A DNA stretch of 64,000 nt from Antrodiella citrinella (Eukaryota > Basidiomycota > Agaricomycetes > Polyporales > Steccherinaceae). The stretch is from assembly GCA_004802725.1 (NCBI GenBank), contig SGPM01000068.1, forward strand, positions 25,558-89,557, read 5' to 3'. The position numbers and the translations under genes are program-made. Positions 22,202-34,490 of this stretch are shown here, piece after piece; the stretch's first letter is position 1, and every line of letters begins with the position of its first letter. The notes beneath the pieces were generated by a model. It searched no databases. It was not told the DNA's origin and worked only from the letters and a program-made list of their open reading frames with translations.

Positions 22202-23682
22202 ATGTCTTCAGGACCTGTTGCTGCCAGTGCCGCTACCAGCGGTCGCAAGAAGAAGTCACCTTCTGACCCTGTCAAGCGTTCACCAGAAGATGATCACAGA
22301 CGTGAGTCTTCATGACATTCATGTATGCACGGTGAGCCTGACTTGTCGCAGGTAAGAGACGAAACCGCATGACACAGTCATGCTTGAACTGCCATACGTC
22401 GAAGCGAATGGTGAATGTCGCATGCGTTATACTTTTACTACATCCTGGTTGGCTGAGACATACTCCTAGTGCGACCGTAAACGACCTTGCGGACGATGCA
22501 CACAGCTTGGTCTGGTATGTGACTGTTAAACAGATTATGCACATTATGCTGACGACCCACCGGCAGACCGGCCTGTGCGTTTACGAAGTAGACGACCCCA
22601 ACCAAAGGTATGCTGCACTAGGAAGGATCCCGGATAACGCCGGTCACTGACTTATTCTTAGAAACGATTTGCCTGACGAACAAATACGGCTGCAAAAACG
22701 AGTCGCCGAACTCGAGAGTGTGATTCGTGAAGTTCGTGATCTCGATTTCTATCGCTGTTGAGGTTGCTTACTAGCTTTCCTCCAGCTGAAGAACAAGCCG
22801 CACCCTCGTTGGGCACAGCCAGGTACTCCTGGGTTCGAAGAGGGACCAAGAGACAAGGGCGAGTTGACTGTGCCCCCCAGCAACCTCCATCTCCAGGTCC
22901 CACAGGGTGCCCGTGCATCACCTCCAATGAGTGTGCTTTCGTCACCTTCGTCCTCTCGGTCCCGGTCGTCTCTTGGGAGTCCCGGCCCTTCACATACCCC
23001 GCCATCCCCGCTAGCTCTGACACCTGTCGATGGGCGTCATATGCATGACCAACATGGTCCCTCAGCGGGATATGATTTTGCGTCATTCCTCACATCATAC
23101 TACAATGATCAACCGGGTATGGATGGTGTGTTCAATGGCCTTCTTGGACCAGAAGACAGCGCACTCGCTGATCCGTTCCTAATGGAGCATATGAAGCACG
23201 GAAACAGCGGGCACTGTGGCTGCCTGAGCGAGCTGAAGAGCTATAGTGTCGTGCTCGATCTGTCGCTGCGCCTCCGACGTGCCGCGGAGATTTTGGGCCT
23301 CTCGCCAAAGCACCTCAGTGCTTCCGACTGCTCCATTCATCAACGTATAGCTGCCATGGATCGATTTACAACGTGAGTTCCCCTTCTCTCCACTCTCGTC
23401 CCCTTCAACTGACTCCTCGATAGCGAAGCATTGGCCAACATCAACATTCCATCCGCGATATACTCACCGTACGCCGCCGCCGATTCCCCAATATCGGTTC
23501 CCGGCATGGGTTATCCCTCGCTGCGCTCTCCCGGAGCCAGTGATGGGCGACCAAGTCATCTCGGTGGTGTGTCTCCCCAATCACTCCACAACACGAGACC
23601 ATGGGATTCCAAACCCTCGTCGTACCCCACTCCTCCCGGAGAAGACTGCTTCATGTCTTGGGAGCCGCCCGTGCAACGGTAA
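22202..23682 (+). CDS. Zn2Cys6 binuclear-cluster transcription factor (small, agaricomycete type)
   Basis: A nuclear DNA-binding regulator of unknown target. After a Ser/Ala and Lys-rich leader, the zinc cluster reads QSCLNCHTSKRM|CDRKRPCGRC|...GLC, with all six cysteines (spacing CX2C, X6, C, X5, C, X2, C, X8, C) restored by splicing two introns that cut the motif. A short coiled-coil linker (RLQKRVAELESVIREL) follows, then a Pro/Ser-rich region, and a C-terminal conserved block with HCGCLSELKSYSVVLDLSLR and AAMDRFTTEALANI. No fungal-specific middle homology domain is present, so it is much shorter than Gal4-type factors. Seven exons; start ATG at 22202. Confidence 0.88.
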
Positions 23683-25202
23683 CCCCGAGGGTACTGCTCG
23701 GATCCGACTTCTCGACGCTGCCTACGTGGTTCATTCAGTAGGATACCATCTTGACGGTGGCGTCGTCGTTGATTCTTAACGCCTTGCATCTTGTACTTTA
23801 TGGTTGTACAGCTTCAAGTTCGGCACGGACATTTGTATTATTGTAGACAGAAAAGGGAGAAACGCGAGTGAAGATCTTTAGATAGTTGCCGTTGTATGTT
23901 GTTACCTTATTCGCTCGCTTGCAATAATATGTCTTGACTGTGATCCACACCATTTGACTCTTCGCACTCTTGATCGTAAATCCTGAGCTTAGACAGTTTG
24001 CAAAGAAGCCGGCGCACCGATATTCACCGGATGTTCGCTGGGTTTTATTCCACCCAGGACCAATCACTGATCCAGAAATTCGATCGGAGATCTCATTCGA
24101 CTTGCTCGATCACGTTCCGGTACGACGGATTCACCTTGTCACCGACGTTCATAAAAGTCGAGGACATGGCCTATAGTTTCAGATAACACATGTTTATCCA
24201 GGATATCATTGTTGATGTCAGTGGCGTAGTAGAAAGCAAATAACTATCTGGCAAAAAAGATCACTGGAACACATTTAAGAGCACTATTATGATCTATTTG
24301 AAAGTGTCCATCCAAACATGCATCATTGCAAGCTAAGAAAGTCCTCCGACTGCAGCCCAATTTTGGACACAATGCTCTGTCTTCACATGCAACCCCGAAG
24401 CTTGAGGCAGTTATCGACTAAGCATGTTCCATGAAATGATGGCAATTGCAACTTACTTGAAATTGACTATTCCCATGTGGTGCTGGGACGATGAACATCG
24501 ACGTTTGGCTCCTGGTTTCCTATATCACTAAATTCTGAGACGGGGACCTCAACCACCTATGTCCAAATTATTTACCCACACCAGCGTAATGTATTGGGAA
24601 AAGACGCTATGCAAAGGGGCGTCATATCAGCTATACATACCGATGTTACCGCATCCGTCCCACATAAGCATATGGGAACGACCTTCGTGGCGTGTGTAGT
24701 GCCTTGTCAGGAGTTCGACTTCACTTTTACCTGATCTTCCTCTCCTGCTGATAACTTCCTGATTCTTCGCGCCAAGCTGTCGCCCAAGGCGCTATCAGTG
24801 ACCCATTGATTGAATGGTAAACAGCCAGTAGGACATTGTGACCTCCCTCTTACCTGAGCCTATTCATCCAGTTGCAGACGATCCCATGTTTGATTTAGAT
24901 CGAAGCGAATGAGACCGTGCAGGAGGCTCAGAGCGCCAAGCCAGCCAAGTTCATGTCTTTGACGTGCCCAGCTTACTACTAGGTTGGTATTAGAAGGCGC
25001 TTCCTTTTCAGGACCTCCACGATACCACTTGTAGTTTCCCAGCTTCCCTATCACGTTGCAATGGCATCACCACCGCGTACGGGCGTGTGTTGTTATCATG
25101 AATGCGTCGGGACTTGGGGAAGGACGCGGTATTGGAGTAGCTAGTGATAGATCGCTTGTGGAAGGGTTGAGGAGAAAATCAGAGTCAGCTGAATCTTCGG
25201 CT
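23683..25202. other. Gene-free stretch, nothing recognised
   Basis: One short plus-strand frame at 23970-24176 (DVRWVLFHPGPITDPEI) looks protein-like but stands alone. No family motif, repeat or RNA gene was recognised. Confidence 0.4.
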
Positions 25203-26262
25203 CTATAAGAAGCATAGAACATTGTCAGTGACTAGGCATCTCTGTGAGCGAGAAAAGAAGTCATACGATAACTCGTTAATAAGCCGCGTTGTCATTTGGC
25301 GAGAACAAAACGCAAATGCCGATGAAGAACACACTAATCCTGTGAGGTCACCGTTTGCTAAATGAACAGGGATCCCGTTCTCATACCGTAGCGAGATAGG
25401 CTGACCTCGACTAGAATGACCAGAAGCTGGAGAACAACATGTTTTCATTATTTTTGCAATCAATGTGAAAGTTATGGGGTCCTGTCGACGGCGGGGATGT
25501 CTCGGGCCAATGAGACTTTGCGGATGAGGCTGTGATGAAATTACACCCATTGGGTCCCGAAAGCACGAAGAATACATTCGCACCGTGACGCAACCTTGAT
25601 GCGCGTGCCCTTGAAGGTCCAAGTGTGCGCCTGGACAGCATACTCCGGAAGACTCGGGACCTCCGGAGTGGGAAGCGGGAGGAAGAGCAAAGCCAAGGAG
25701 GGCCAAGGAGAAGGGTAAGAAGCAGCGTCAGGCAGATGTCATACAACTTCTCTGTCGCAGAGAGGCTGTGTATACCATACGACTAGCGTTCTTCAGTCAC
25801 CCTATAGGCTATTGTATAGTGTATGTGAAGTGGTTCCGATGACCGACGGGCAGTCAATGATGACTTGCATTGCTATGGGCGCGGAGAGGTCTCCATGCCA
25901 GTGCCATGAGGAGTATCATCAGAACAGCGTAGATCCAGGCCGTTATCGTAGAACCAGGTGTTGAGCAGGGACTTGATTGACCACTGATGACGAACGAGAC
26001 ATCGGACGGACGCGTAACTTGAAGCCCATTGAACGGAGGTGAACTCCAGACGTTCATACATAACCAGAAACGCACATTGTAGCTCCTCGCATGTGAGATG
26101 CACCTTCATCGCAACATCTGGGTAGAAATATCCGACGACAGTTGTCACAACTGAATAACAGTTCAATGTCCGCTGGCAGACACTGGTCGGACTCCGATAC
26201 TGTGAAGCTAATCTGTTACATCGGGGTAGATGATTGACTTCCTCGACTTTGATCATGCTCAC
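25203..26262 (-). pseudogene. Possible decayed multi-pass membrane protein
   Basis: Minus-strand frames show hydrophobic segments in different phases, including STITAWIYAVLMILLMALAW (near 25900), MYDICLTLLLTLLLGPPWL (25746) and the more polar SAFAFCSRQMTTRLINEL (near 25270). Their order is loosely like the C-terminal half of DUF6533-type proteins, but stops intervene and no set of introns links them convincingly. Treat as a low-confidence relic; it may be chance. Confidence 0.2.
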
Positions 26263-26497
26263 TGACCTTCTACTATGAATAATTAATATGTCCCTAGTTC
26301 ATTTCGGGGCCTTCTGTTCACGGGTCCTTGGGTCGAGGAATCTGGAACAGTCGAGGATTCAAGAAAAGCGCCGCTGTAGTTAATTGAAGCTCCGTCAAGC
26401 TGACTAATCCGCGATGTCAATTGTGCATGTCTGCGGTGAATCTCAACCAGCTCTACTTCACTCGCGACCTCCATTACTGAATCTTACATTCGAGATT

Positions 26498-27409
26498 ATG
26501 GCTTCACATCTGGTATGTTTTATACCTCTACCCGGTGCTAAATCAATGCTGAACGTATTCTAGGCAAACATCTTCGGTACTGAGCAGGACCGTGTAAACT
26601 GCTCATTTTATTACAAAGTGCGTACATGCCTCATATTTCATTGTGCTCCGACTTTACTGACTCCTCGTGTGTAGATTGGTGCTTGCCGTCACGGCGATAG
26701 ATGTTCAAGAAAGCACATTAAACCCGCCTTCTCGCAGACCATCCTTCTTCCCAATGTCTACCACAACCCTGCGCATGACCCGGTGTGCAAGTTGACCCCA
26801 CTGGAGCTGCAGGAGGGATTCGATGCGGTGTATGAGGATCTGTATTGCGAGCTGGCGAAGTTTGGCCATCTATTGGAGCTACACGTGAGTATATTAGTTA
26901 TGATTGTATGTGCATCAATGCTAAGACGCGTTTCAGGTGTGCGACAACGTCGGTGACCACCTCATTGGGAATGTATACGCACGATATGAGTGGGAGACTG
27001 AGGCACAAGCAGCTGTTGACAACCTCAACGACCGCTGGTATGCAGGTACGTGCAGCATCATATGTCATCTTGGTTTCTTATTGATATGGCTGTCGGTTCT
27101 CAAGGTCGACCATTGTACGCAGAGCTTTCTCCCGTGACAGACTTCCGGGAGGCGTGTTGCCGACAGAACGAAAACGGCGAATGCAACCGTGGAGGCTTCT
27201 GCAACTTCATGCATCTGCGCCTCGCCTCAAAAGACCTCATTTCATCTCTGCGTCACGGCCAGAGAGTAGAGCGACGGCTCCACCCAGCAGCGGCCACAGG
27301 CGGAGGCGGTTGGGAGCCAGCAAAGAGAGAGGGTGGCAAGGGTCGTAGTGCTAGTCCTAGCAGGAAAGGGGGGAAGAATGATGGAGAAGATAGATGGACA
27401 CGCAAGTAG
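26498..27409 (+). CDS. U2AF1: U2AF small subunit (splicing factor U2AF1/U2AF35)
   Basis: Recognises the AG dinucleotide at 3' splice sites as a heterodimer with U2AF65 in the nucleus. Start MASHLANIFGTEQDRVNCSF is canonical. The first CCCH zinc finger is [20 protein letters not shown], the UHM/RRM follows (FGHLLELHVCDNVGDHLIGN, then GRPLYAELSPVTDF), and the second CCCH finger is CRQNENGECNRGGFCNFMH. The C-terminus is short, with Gly and a few Arg/Ser, rather than a long RS domain. Five exons with GT-AG introns. About 220 residues, normal for fungi. Convergent with ALG14; stops lie 334 bp apart. Confidence 0.95.
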
Positions 27410-27742
27410 TCACCATCTGACTTTACTTCTTGCACCCTCGTGTCGTTATTGCTACCTGTTCTATATGTGCTTACAATGGTAACTTAGTTTTTCTTCGTCC
27501 GTCGTCCGACGCCCCTGGTTGCCGTGAAGCATTCGGACTCGGACACATCCTCTGTACCATCTAGCTGGTCAACAAAACAAGAAGCTCGGTGTGAATACAG
27601 AGCATAATTATAACCATGAATGACACCCGGCGAACAATTATGGCATGCCGCTCTAAGATCGTCCATTCAGTAACGACGCCCTATTTCGAACACAATGGCT
27701 CGCAATTCGGTAGCCTTGCTTCTGCGTATGTACTTGTGATAT

Positions 27743-28709
27743 TTACACCAACCAGCCGTGGCATTCTCCTCGGCCACGATCTTTGAGAAGGTCTGGCCAC
27801 TGGACTATGAAGCTGAAAATAGACGATATGAAGTAATGTCGAGGCTATCGGGACAGATCTTGGGTGACATACCGGTCTACAAAAGGTCGCAATAGCTTGC
27901 CCGATAGAGACAACGTCCGTACTCGAGCAAAGGATTCGATATAGATGATCCTTGGAGAGTGCAGCCCAAAGAACTGCCGATCAAAAAAGAAATATTCTCA
28001 ACATCCGCAGCAACACAGAATTATATGAGAGAAGCTCGCGTATGCAAGAGACCTGCCTTATTGAAGTAGACGGCCACACAGAGCATGCAGCATGTCCCAG
28101 GACCATTCAGAATGATAACGTCCGCGAATTTCTCGCCTGTTATCAGAGGGACGAGACCGACAAGGTACAGACAGACGGCAAGTGAGCGAAAGGCAGTGAG
28201 TGGTGTCGTCAAAATGGACTGATGCACACGGCGAGCTCGTGGAATGGTGACGATGGTGTAAGGTGGTGTCTTCGAGTGGGTATCTTGAGACTGAAGAGTA
28301 AACCAGAATGAACATCCAGTGGAACGGTTCCAGATCAACGTAGGAAAATACTGACAGTGTGCGAAGGCGATTCGGCGGCTTTACCTGCCTCTAGGATAGC
28401 AGCTTTCTTGGCACTCAGGAGATCTGCTTGACTGCAGAGATAGGTTCTCGGACGATAGCGGGAGAAATCCAGCGACGACAAGAGGGACAGTGCCTCACTG
28501 GTGTGTCCTCCTATTGTAGTGATATCAAGTCAGCTCGGAGGGTCTCTAGGGTATTACAACTGACCTGAACCAAGAAAGACCGCTAGCTTACAGCTGTCCC
28601 GGCGAGAGCGGGGCAATTTGGGTTCGTGAGCGCGGTTTAAGATAACGTACATCCGTCCTGCTGCGACAAGCAGCACTACGCTCACAATGGAAAGCAACAT
28701 TGGCACCAT
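27743..28709 (-). CDS. ALG14: UDP-GlcNAc transferase subunit ALG14
   Basis: ALG14 anchors ALG13 at the ER membrane and together they add the second GlcNAc to dolichol-PP-GlcNAc in N-glycan synthesis. Five exons (28565-28709, 28356-28510, 28057-28290, 27873-27973, 27743-27812) sum to 705 nt, giving 234 residues in one frame. A hydrophobic N-terminus (MVPMLLSIVSVVLLVAA) serves as the membrane anchor. Conserved parts: LAVFLGSGGHTSEAL, TIPRARRVHQS, DVIILNGPGTC, IIYIESFARVRTLSLSGKL and FIVQWPDLL. One intron (27974-28056) must use a GC donor. No exon is longer than 234 nt, so the gene is easily missed. Divergent from CDC23, with 387 bp between starts. Confidence 0.92.
27974..28056 (-). other. GC-AG intron in ALG14
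   Basis: On the minus strand the donor is AAG|GCAGGT and the acceptor GGCAG, 83 bp apart. Phase-0 joining gives VAVYFNK-FFGLHSPRIIY, matching the family; the GT one base later would break the phase. Confidence 0.7.
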
Positions 28710-29096
28710 ATTCGAAATAGACAGGATGCAGCCTGAGCCTCAGGCTCTCCGAAAACCCCAAGTCGAGCAGGTGGTATTCTATGAGTTCTCGGCCGTTAGT
28801 ATGTCATCCTTGCACACGTTTCTGAAGAATACCTGGATAAGTACACCCTTAGTCCGCCCGTTGGGCGGCGTCGCCGCTGGTGGTGGTATAAAGTGCAAGC
28901 GGAGGATAACAAGCGCGCTACGGCGTAGTAGACGCCCGTCCGTCGCGTCGGCGCGTTTGCCATTCGCGTCCTTTGAGTCTCTTGACCTCCGACTTTACGA
29001 CGACCTTGACCGACTTCGCTCTCCACATCGACGAAAACATTGTGCGAATTTTGAATCTACTATTTTACCAGATAATTCCACCACTGGACAGCCGGA
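28710..29096. promoter_or_regulatory. Divergent promoter between ALG14 and CDC23
   Basis: An intergenic region of 387 bp between two start codons. A plus-strand frame across it (28687-29124) shows no family motif and overlaps both gene starts, so it is not called. Confidence 0.5.
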
Positions 29097-31874
29097 ATGG
29101 ATGAAGATGTCCCGACGGCGTTGAGAAATGCTGTCCAGGACTGCACAGACAGAGGATTGTCAGTGGCAGCGAAATGGTGAATGTTATCCTAGCCATTAGC
29201 GTAACTTGCGACATTAAACTTCTAGGCTGCAGGGCCTCCGAGCTTCTACTCTCTATACCACCCTCCCGGCTGAAGGTTCAAAGTACTGGCTTCCCTGCAG
29301 GTGTACATACCTCCACACCAGCCCGCCCGCACTCTCCCCGTGCTTCAATGTCTTTCGCTCCCGCTCAAGAATCTTCCCAGTCATCTAATCCTATTCAGTC
29401 GATCTCTCATCCCCATGCTCCTCGTATGCAAGTTCAACCACCGCAAATACGAGCCCGAGAGCAGCAGCTAGAGGCTCAAGAAACCGATCACATCGCCACA
29501 GGTCAAGCCATGATGGCCGCCAAAGAGTACACTCGAGCTGTACATTGGTTGCAGGATTGCCAAAGTGCAAAGGCTGTGTACTTGCGCGTGTATTGCGAAT
29601 TCCTGGTAGCTATTTTCATCTTGCTTGTTGAGCGTTCCGTCGATTGATTCATTGTATAATTGGATGTAGGCAAGTGAAAAGAAAGCGTTGAGGGACTGGT
29701 ACCGCGTGAACAGTGAGTCTCCTCCGAATTTCATCACCTGGCTGGCTAATGGATGTAGATACTCGACATCAACCCCAGGTCCCAGTAAATCCCGCGTTGT
29801 TTGACCTGCTACAATCGGTTCACAACGCGACTGATCCTTGGCATCTGTTTTTGTACGTGTTCGGAGTAATGTTGGGATCCCTTCGTCTCACCAGAAACTG
29901 TCGTAGAAAGGCTATTTTTCTTCTGCGTCTGTCTAGACGCGAGGAAGCCATGGAAAGCGCGTTGTTATCCATTACCGCCTACCCATGGAATTGGTCTGCC
30001 TGGACATTACTGGGCGAATGTCTCGGTGACGGCGAAGAGGTCAGCCCGCACCATGTCCGAGATGGTTGATTACGCCAAGATACTCACATCGCCTGTAGCT
30101 GCTATCTCTTCTTCCGCTGATGCCTCTTCCTCTGGCGCATCCGTTGGTCCAAATGTTCCAAATTAAAACTTCGAATGGTCTGAACAGCCCAACCGATGCA
30201 GAATTGGGCATGTGCGATAAATTACTTGGAGACGACTACTTTCCCAGAAGCCTTTGGCTGATGGCGCAAAGAGCCTGCGTGCTCTACCATATGCACGGTG
30301 CGTACATCCTCGTCATCCCAATCCAGTGCGGGACGATACTCATCCTTCCCCTTCTGCGTTCACCGACCAGATTTCGGAAATGCCGAGGCTCAATTCAAGA
30401 AGCTTCGCGCCATCGACCCATACAGGATAGATGATATCGACGTCTATTCCAACATTCTGTATGTTTCTGAGAACCGCCTAGAGCTATCTAAGCTCGCGCA
30501 CGAGTTCCTGCCGCTCGAGAAAGATCGCCCCGAGATCTGTTGTCTTGTTGGTACGTGTGTACGCCACAACAGCTTCAAGGGTTTGATGCCCGGCGAGTGC
30601 CCTCCCCGAGAGCTTCTTTTTTACTGACTCCGCCCCTGCTGATCCTCCAGGAAACCATTATTCGTTGCGGGGTGAGCATGAGAAGGCGATCAAGTACTTC
30701 CGACGTGCGACGCAGCTGGACAGGACGTACCTCTCGGCGTGGACGTTAATGGGGCACGAGTACGTGGAAATGAAGAACTCGCATGCAGCCATCGAGGCGT
30801 ACCGAAAGGCCGTTGGTATGTGTTATCACAGTCATTGTTGTCTGCATCGAGAACGGGATCACACAGAGCGGACGGGAGTATGGTTTTGCTGACTGTTGTT
30901 TGTTGTTCTTCAGATGTCAATAGAAAGGACTTCCGAGCGTGGTACGGCCTGGGTCAGGCGTACGAGCTACTGGGCATGCACCAGTACGCCGTGTATTACT
31001 ATCAACACGCAACAGCCTTGCGGTACGTTCTGTAATCCGGACTCGAATTCCAGCTCTGACATCGATGCTTGTCTTCATAATGCTCCGGATTTCATTTGTC
31101 AACTTCTGACCTTCGCCACGGCACCGTTATCACAGTCCCTACGACGTCCGGATATGGCAAGCACAGGGTATGTGTTACGAAGAGATGGGACGGTACGTGC
31201 CATGCCTATCCACCCGTTCTATATCCGCTTGACACCCTCCCTCTTGTGTTTTTATTGTTCATGACCAACACTTTCGACGTCGCGGTTCTCCTGGTCCTGG
31301 TGCTTGTGGTCGTGGTTCTGTAGGCTGCGAGAAGCGATCGAATGTATGAAACGGGCTTTACTCGGAGCCGACCCGCGGGAAACCACGATCCACATCCGGC
31401 TCGCGAGGCTGCACGCGGATCTGGAAGAGTTCATGGAGAGTGCGGCGTACCACCAGCGGGTCATCGACGTGTGCACCGAAGACAGTGAGTGGTTTGTCTT
31501 CCTACGACATGCTTCGCGAGGCACGCCACCATGCGTTGTACGAAATTATTCGTTCTCGCGATCATGTCCGATCCGTCACTATACTTACTTGGCTCGCTAT
31601 AGACAAACCCCCGATGGAGTACGCCGCGTCCTCGCTGAACGTCGCGCGGTACCACGCGTTCCACGGCGGGGGCGACCTCGCGCACGCGAAGGAGCTGATG
31701 GAGGTCATCGCGGCGTCGCAGTGCGCCGAGGTGTCGCAGGCGGCGGACCTGCTGAAGCGGATCAAGCTGCTCATGACGGCGCGCCCGGCGGGGGAGGTGT
31801 TGGCGCAGTATCGGAAGGGCGTGTCACTGGCGGACGGGCTTGGGGAGGTGTTGATTTCGAACAAGTGGGCGTAG
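29097..31874 (+). CDS. CDC23: Anaphase-promoting complex subunit CDC23/APC8
   Basis: A TPR scaffold subunit of the APC/C ubiquitin ligase that drives anaphase and mitotic exit. The start [16 protein letters not shown] opens a 5' exon of 80 nt. An N-terminal APC8 domain ([31 protein letters not shown]) precedes a run of TPRs, visible in [56 protein letters not shown] and [20 protein letters not shown]. About twelve introns; one near 30039-30099 uses a GTCAGC donor and removes in-frame stops. Roughly 600 residues, standard for APC8. The last exon (31603-31874) is strikingly GC-rich compared with the rest. Confidence 0.93.
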
Positions 31875-32078
31875 GTTCCGTAGCGTGTATCGCGTGTTTT
31901 TTTTCTTCTTCTTGACGGCGGCGTCGTCGTGTTACCGAAGCCAAATGCAGTTCCCCCTTGTAAAACTTGAAGTCATCAGACCGACTCACTTGCCCTGCCC
32001 TAAACCGAAAGTCACGCCCCCGCCAGACGCCCACACGCACGGGCACGCACGCGCGAGGCAAAATAGACGAAAATCGCA

Positions 32079-33846
32079 ATGTCGAAAGTCAAGTCTCCTG
32101 CTTCCTCTTCCTCTCTGACCACCATCACGACGAACATACATGCTACGTCTGCACACTACCGGGATCATGGATCTGCGCAGGGTGGAGTAGCAGGTGCAGG
32201 GGCAGCAGCAGCCGGGGAGAACCTCCATGTGAATGGGAACGGAGCGAGGCTGCCGCAGACACAGACGACACACCCCAGGATCGACGGTGGCGAGAACGGG
32301 CATACGCACGCTCCCGCTGCTGTGAACGGACAGAACGGGAACGGACACGTAGGAGCAGCGGTGAACGGGACGGGGACCGTAGTAGCCCCCGAGCGCACTC
32401 CAACCAACCTGAACGAAGCGAGCTCAACGCCGGGTCCCTCGACGCCGAGCTTGCTGAGCGTGGAGAGCGTGGTGGCAGAGCGCTGGCGACGGGGCGCGGC
32501 GAAGAAGCGGACGGCGGAGGAGGCGGGGATCACGGTGTCCGTCGCATCTCGGTGCGTATTCTCCCCCGAGACGAGATTTTGCTTCAATCCTGAAACGCTG
32601 CTGTTTTATAGTGTGATCACGCGCTTGACGGAGGACCATCAGCACACGACGGACCCAGATATCGAGACCCCGTTTGTGGATACGTTGGACGTCGTAAAGA
32701 GGCTGCTGCCGTACCATGTGTACCAGCACCCGCTCGAGGATCTGCATGCCCGGAGAAGAAAGGGGAAGGGGAAAGCGACCGAGGAGGATATATTGAGGGA
32801 GGAGATCGCAGGTATGTGTGTTTCTACGTTGCTGAGTGTCCCCGTTGAATGGTGGAGTCGTGTAGAGACGAAGTTTGCGCTGGAGTGTTGGAAGAGACGG
32901 ACGGCACTTGAGAAGCGGTTTCGTCGTGCGAGGGTCAGTTCAGGCAAGGTGTGTGTTGTTTCTGTTTTAGATGCTACAAGATAGCTCAAGCAGGACACGC
33001 ATATAGCGCAATGCGTCCGACGATCAGGCGTACTGGCTCGCGCAGACGGTGCTGGAGGGGGATCGCACGGAAACGGCAGCGCTGAACGCCGAGCTACGTT
33101 CCGCACGACAAGAACTGGACAAGGTGGAACGCGAGAAACGCGCTGCTGCAGCAGCTGCAGCATCTGCCGCCGCGATTGTCACTCCTGCTTCTGCTACAGC
33201 TACTGTGACCACGCGACCGGCGTACTACCCGCCGCAACAGCAGGGATCGACGTCGACGGCGTATGCGTCGCAGTATCGGAATTATTCGACGTATTCGTAC
33301 TCGCAAGGCTACAACACGCAATACGCGTACCAACCGTATACGATACCGGGTGCGACACCGGCAACTACCTCTAGCAGCCCATCCTACGGCGCGTCTGCGG
33401 CGTACCCACCTCCGGTAGCAGCTCGGACGGCGACAACGACGTACACACGACCCCCGGTGTCATCTTCGACAGCCGGCACGTCTGGGACACCAGCGGCAGG
33501 GTCAGCAACGCCGACGACGATTGCGACTGCGAAGGGGCTGGGCGGGCAGACGGGAGCGATCCCAATCACGTTGCCGTTGTCGTCGCTGTCTGCGTTGTCT
33601 GCGCTGGGGATTGTGCCTGTGGCTGCGCCGGCAGCTGGGCAGACTGTGCCTGCTGCTGTGCACCGGGGGACGACGAACAACGGAGCGAGTGTGAGCTTGG
33701 AGATCAACGTGAGCGCGCTGCAGCAGAGCCAGCTGAACGGGCTGGCGTTCATCCTGAGCGCGCTGACGTCACGGGGGAATGGAAGTGTAACTGCGACGGC
33801 GGGGAGTGGAGAGACGGAGACCGAGATGTCGGCGGGGTCGAGTTAG
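32079..33846 (+). CDS. GLTSCR1-domain protein (probable SWI/SNF subfamily subunit)
   Basis: In animals the GLTSCR1 domain defines BICRA/BICRAL, subunits of the non-canonical BAF chromatin remodeller. The signature here is PFVDTLDVVKRLLPYHVYQ followed by HPLEDL (about residues 180-215 after splicing), matching the domain's PF...DxxxRLLPYHV core. A Ser/Ala/Gly/Asn-rich leader of 130 residues precedes it. Behind the domain lie charged helical segments (LECWKRRTALEKRFRR; AELRSARQELDKVEREKR, then polyalanine), and a long Thr/Ser/Pro/Tyr-rich tail. Four exons, three introns, one with a GTCAGT donor. The ATG at 32079 starts MSKVKSP. The domain call is good; the complex membership is inferred from the animal family. 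Confidence 0.75.
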
Positions 33847-34171
33847 TAGTGTACAGGTTGTGGGGACTGGTAGGGAAATCCCGGAGACGCCGTGAACCAG
33901 CGTCTCATTGTTTGGGTGAGGAGCGATGGTCATGAAAGTCGGTTTTCGATCGTCTCAAATAAAGACGTCGTTATATGATAGATCGGACGTGGATAAGGGA
34001 CCAAAACAATGTAACCGGGCCAGAATATTTTTGATGTTGTCTATCTAACTCGTACTGAGGTACGATCGAAGAGTTAGATTATACTAGTCTGCGCGTGGCT
34101 TGCTCAGCCCGACTTGCATGCCAGTGTGTACTCGAGCCATGTGTGGCATCAGGGCACCCAGTACCTACTGA

Positions 34172-34398
34172 CTGCACCACATCTTTTGCACCTACTGATG
34201 CACCGCACCCTTGACCGCACCGCACCTTTTGACCGCACTGCACGGTCACCTTTTGCACCTTTAACTGCACCGCACTGCACAATTCTGCAATTTTGACTGC
34301 AGCGCACTGCACTGTACCAGCCACTTTGGCATGCACTGTAATTTTACCGCACCGCACCATATTTTCTAGCGCACCATACTTTCTAGCGCACCGCACCA
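34172..34398. repeat. Degenerate GCACC/GCACT-rich tandem tract
   Basis: The tract is built from repeated short words such as GCACCGCACC, TTTTGCACC, TTTTGACCGCAC and TTTCTAGCGCACC. Spacing is irregular, so it is a degenerate simple repeat rather than a clean satellite. Function unknown. Confidence 0.7.
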
Positions 34399-34490
34399 GT
34401 CTGTCATGGCACACACTCAACAACCTACCCTACCTGTGGTCCGTGGATCTTGGCCCGGTGAACCTGAGGTATACAACTTACCAGTCAAGT

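Noticed and set aside
28687..29124. 145-codon plus-strand frame between ALG14 and CDC23
   Set aside because: It overlaps the starts of two well-supported genes and has no motif.
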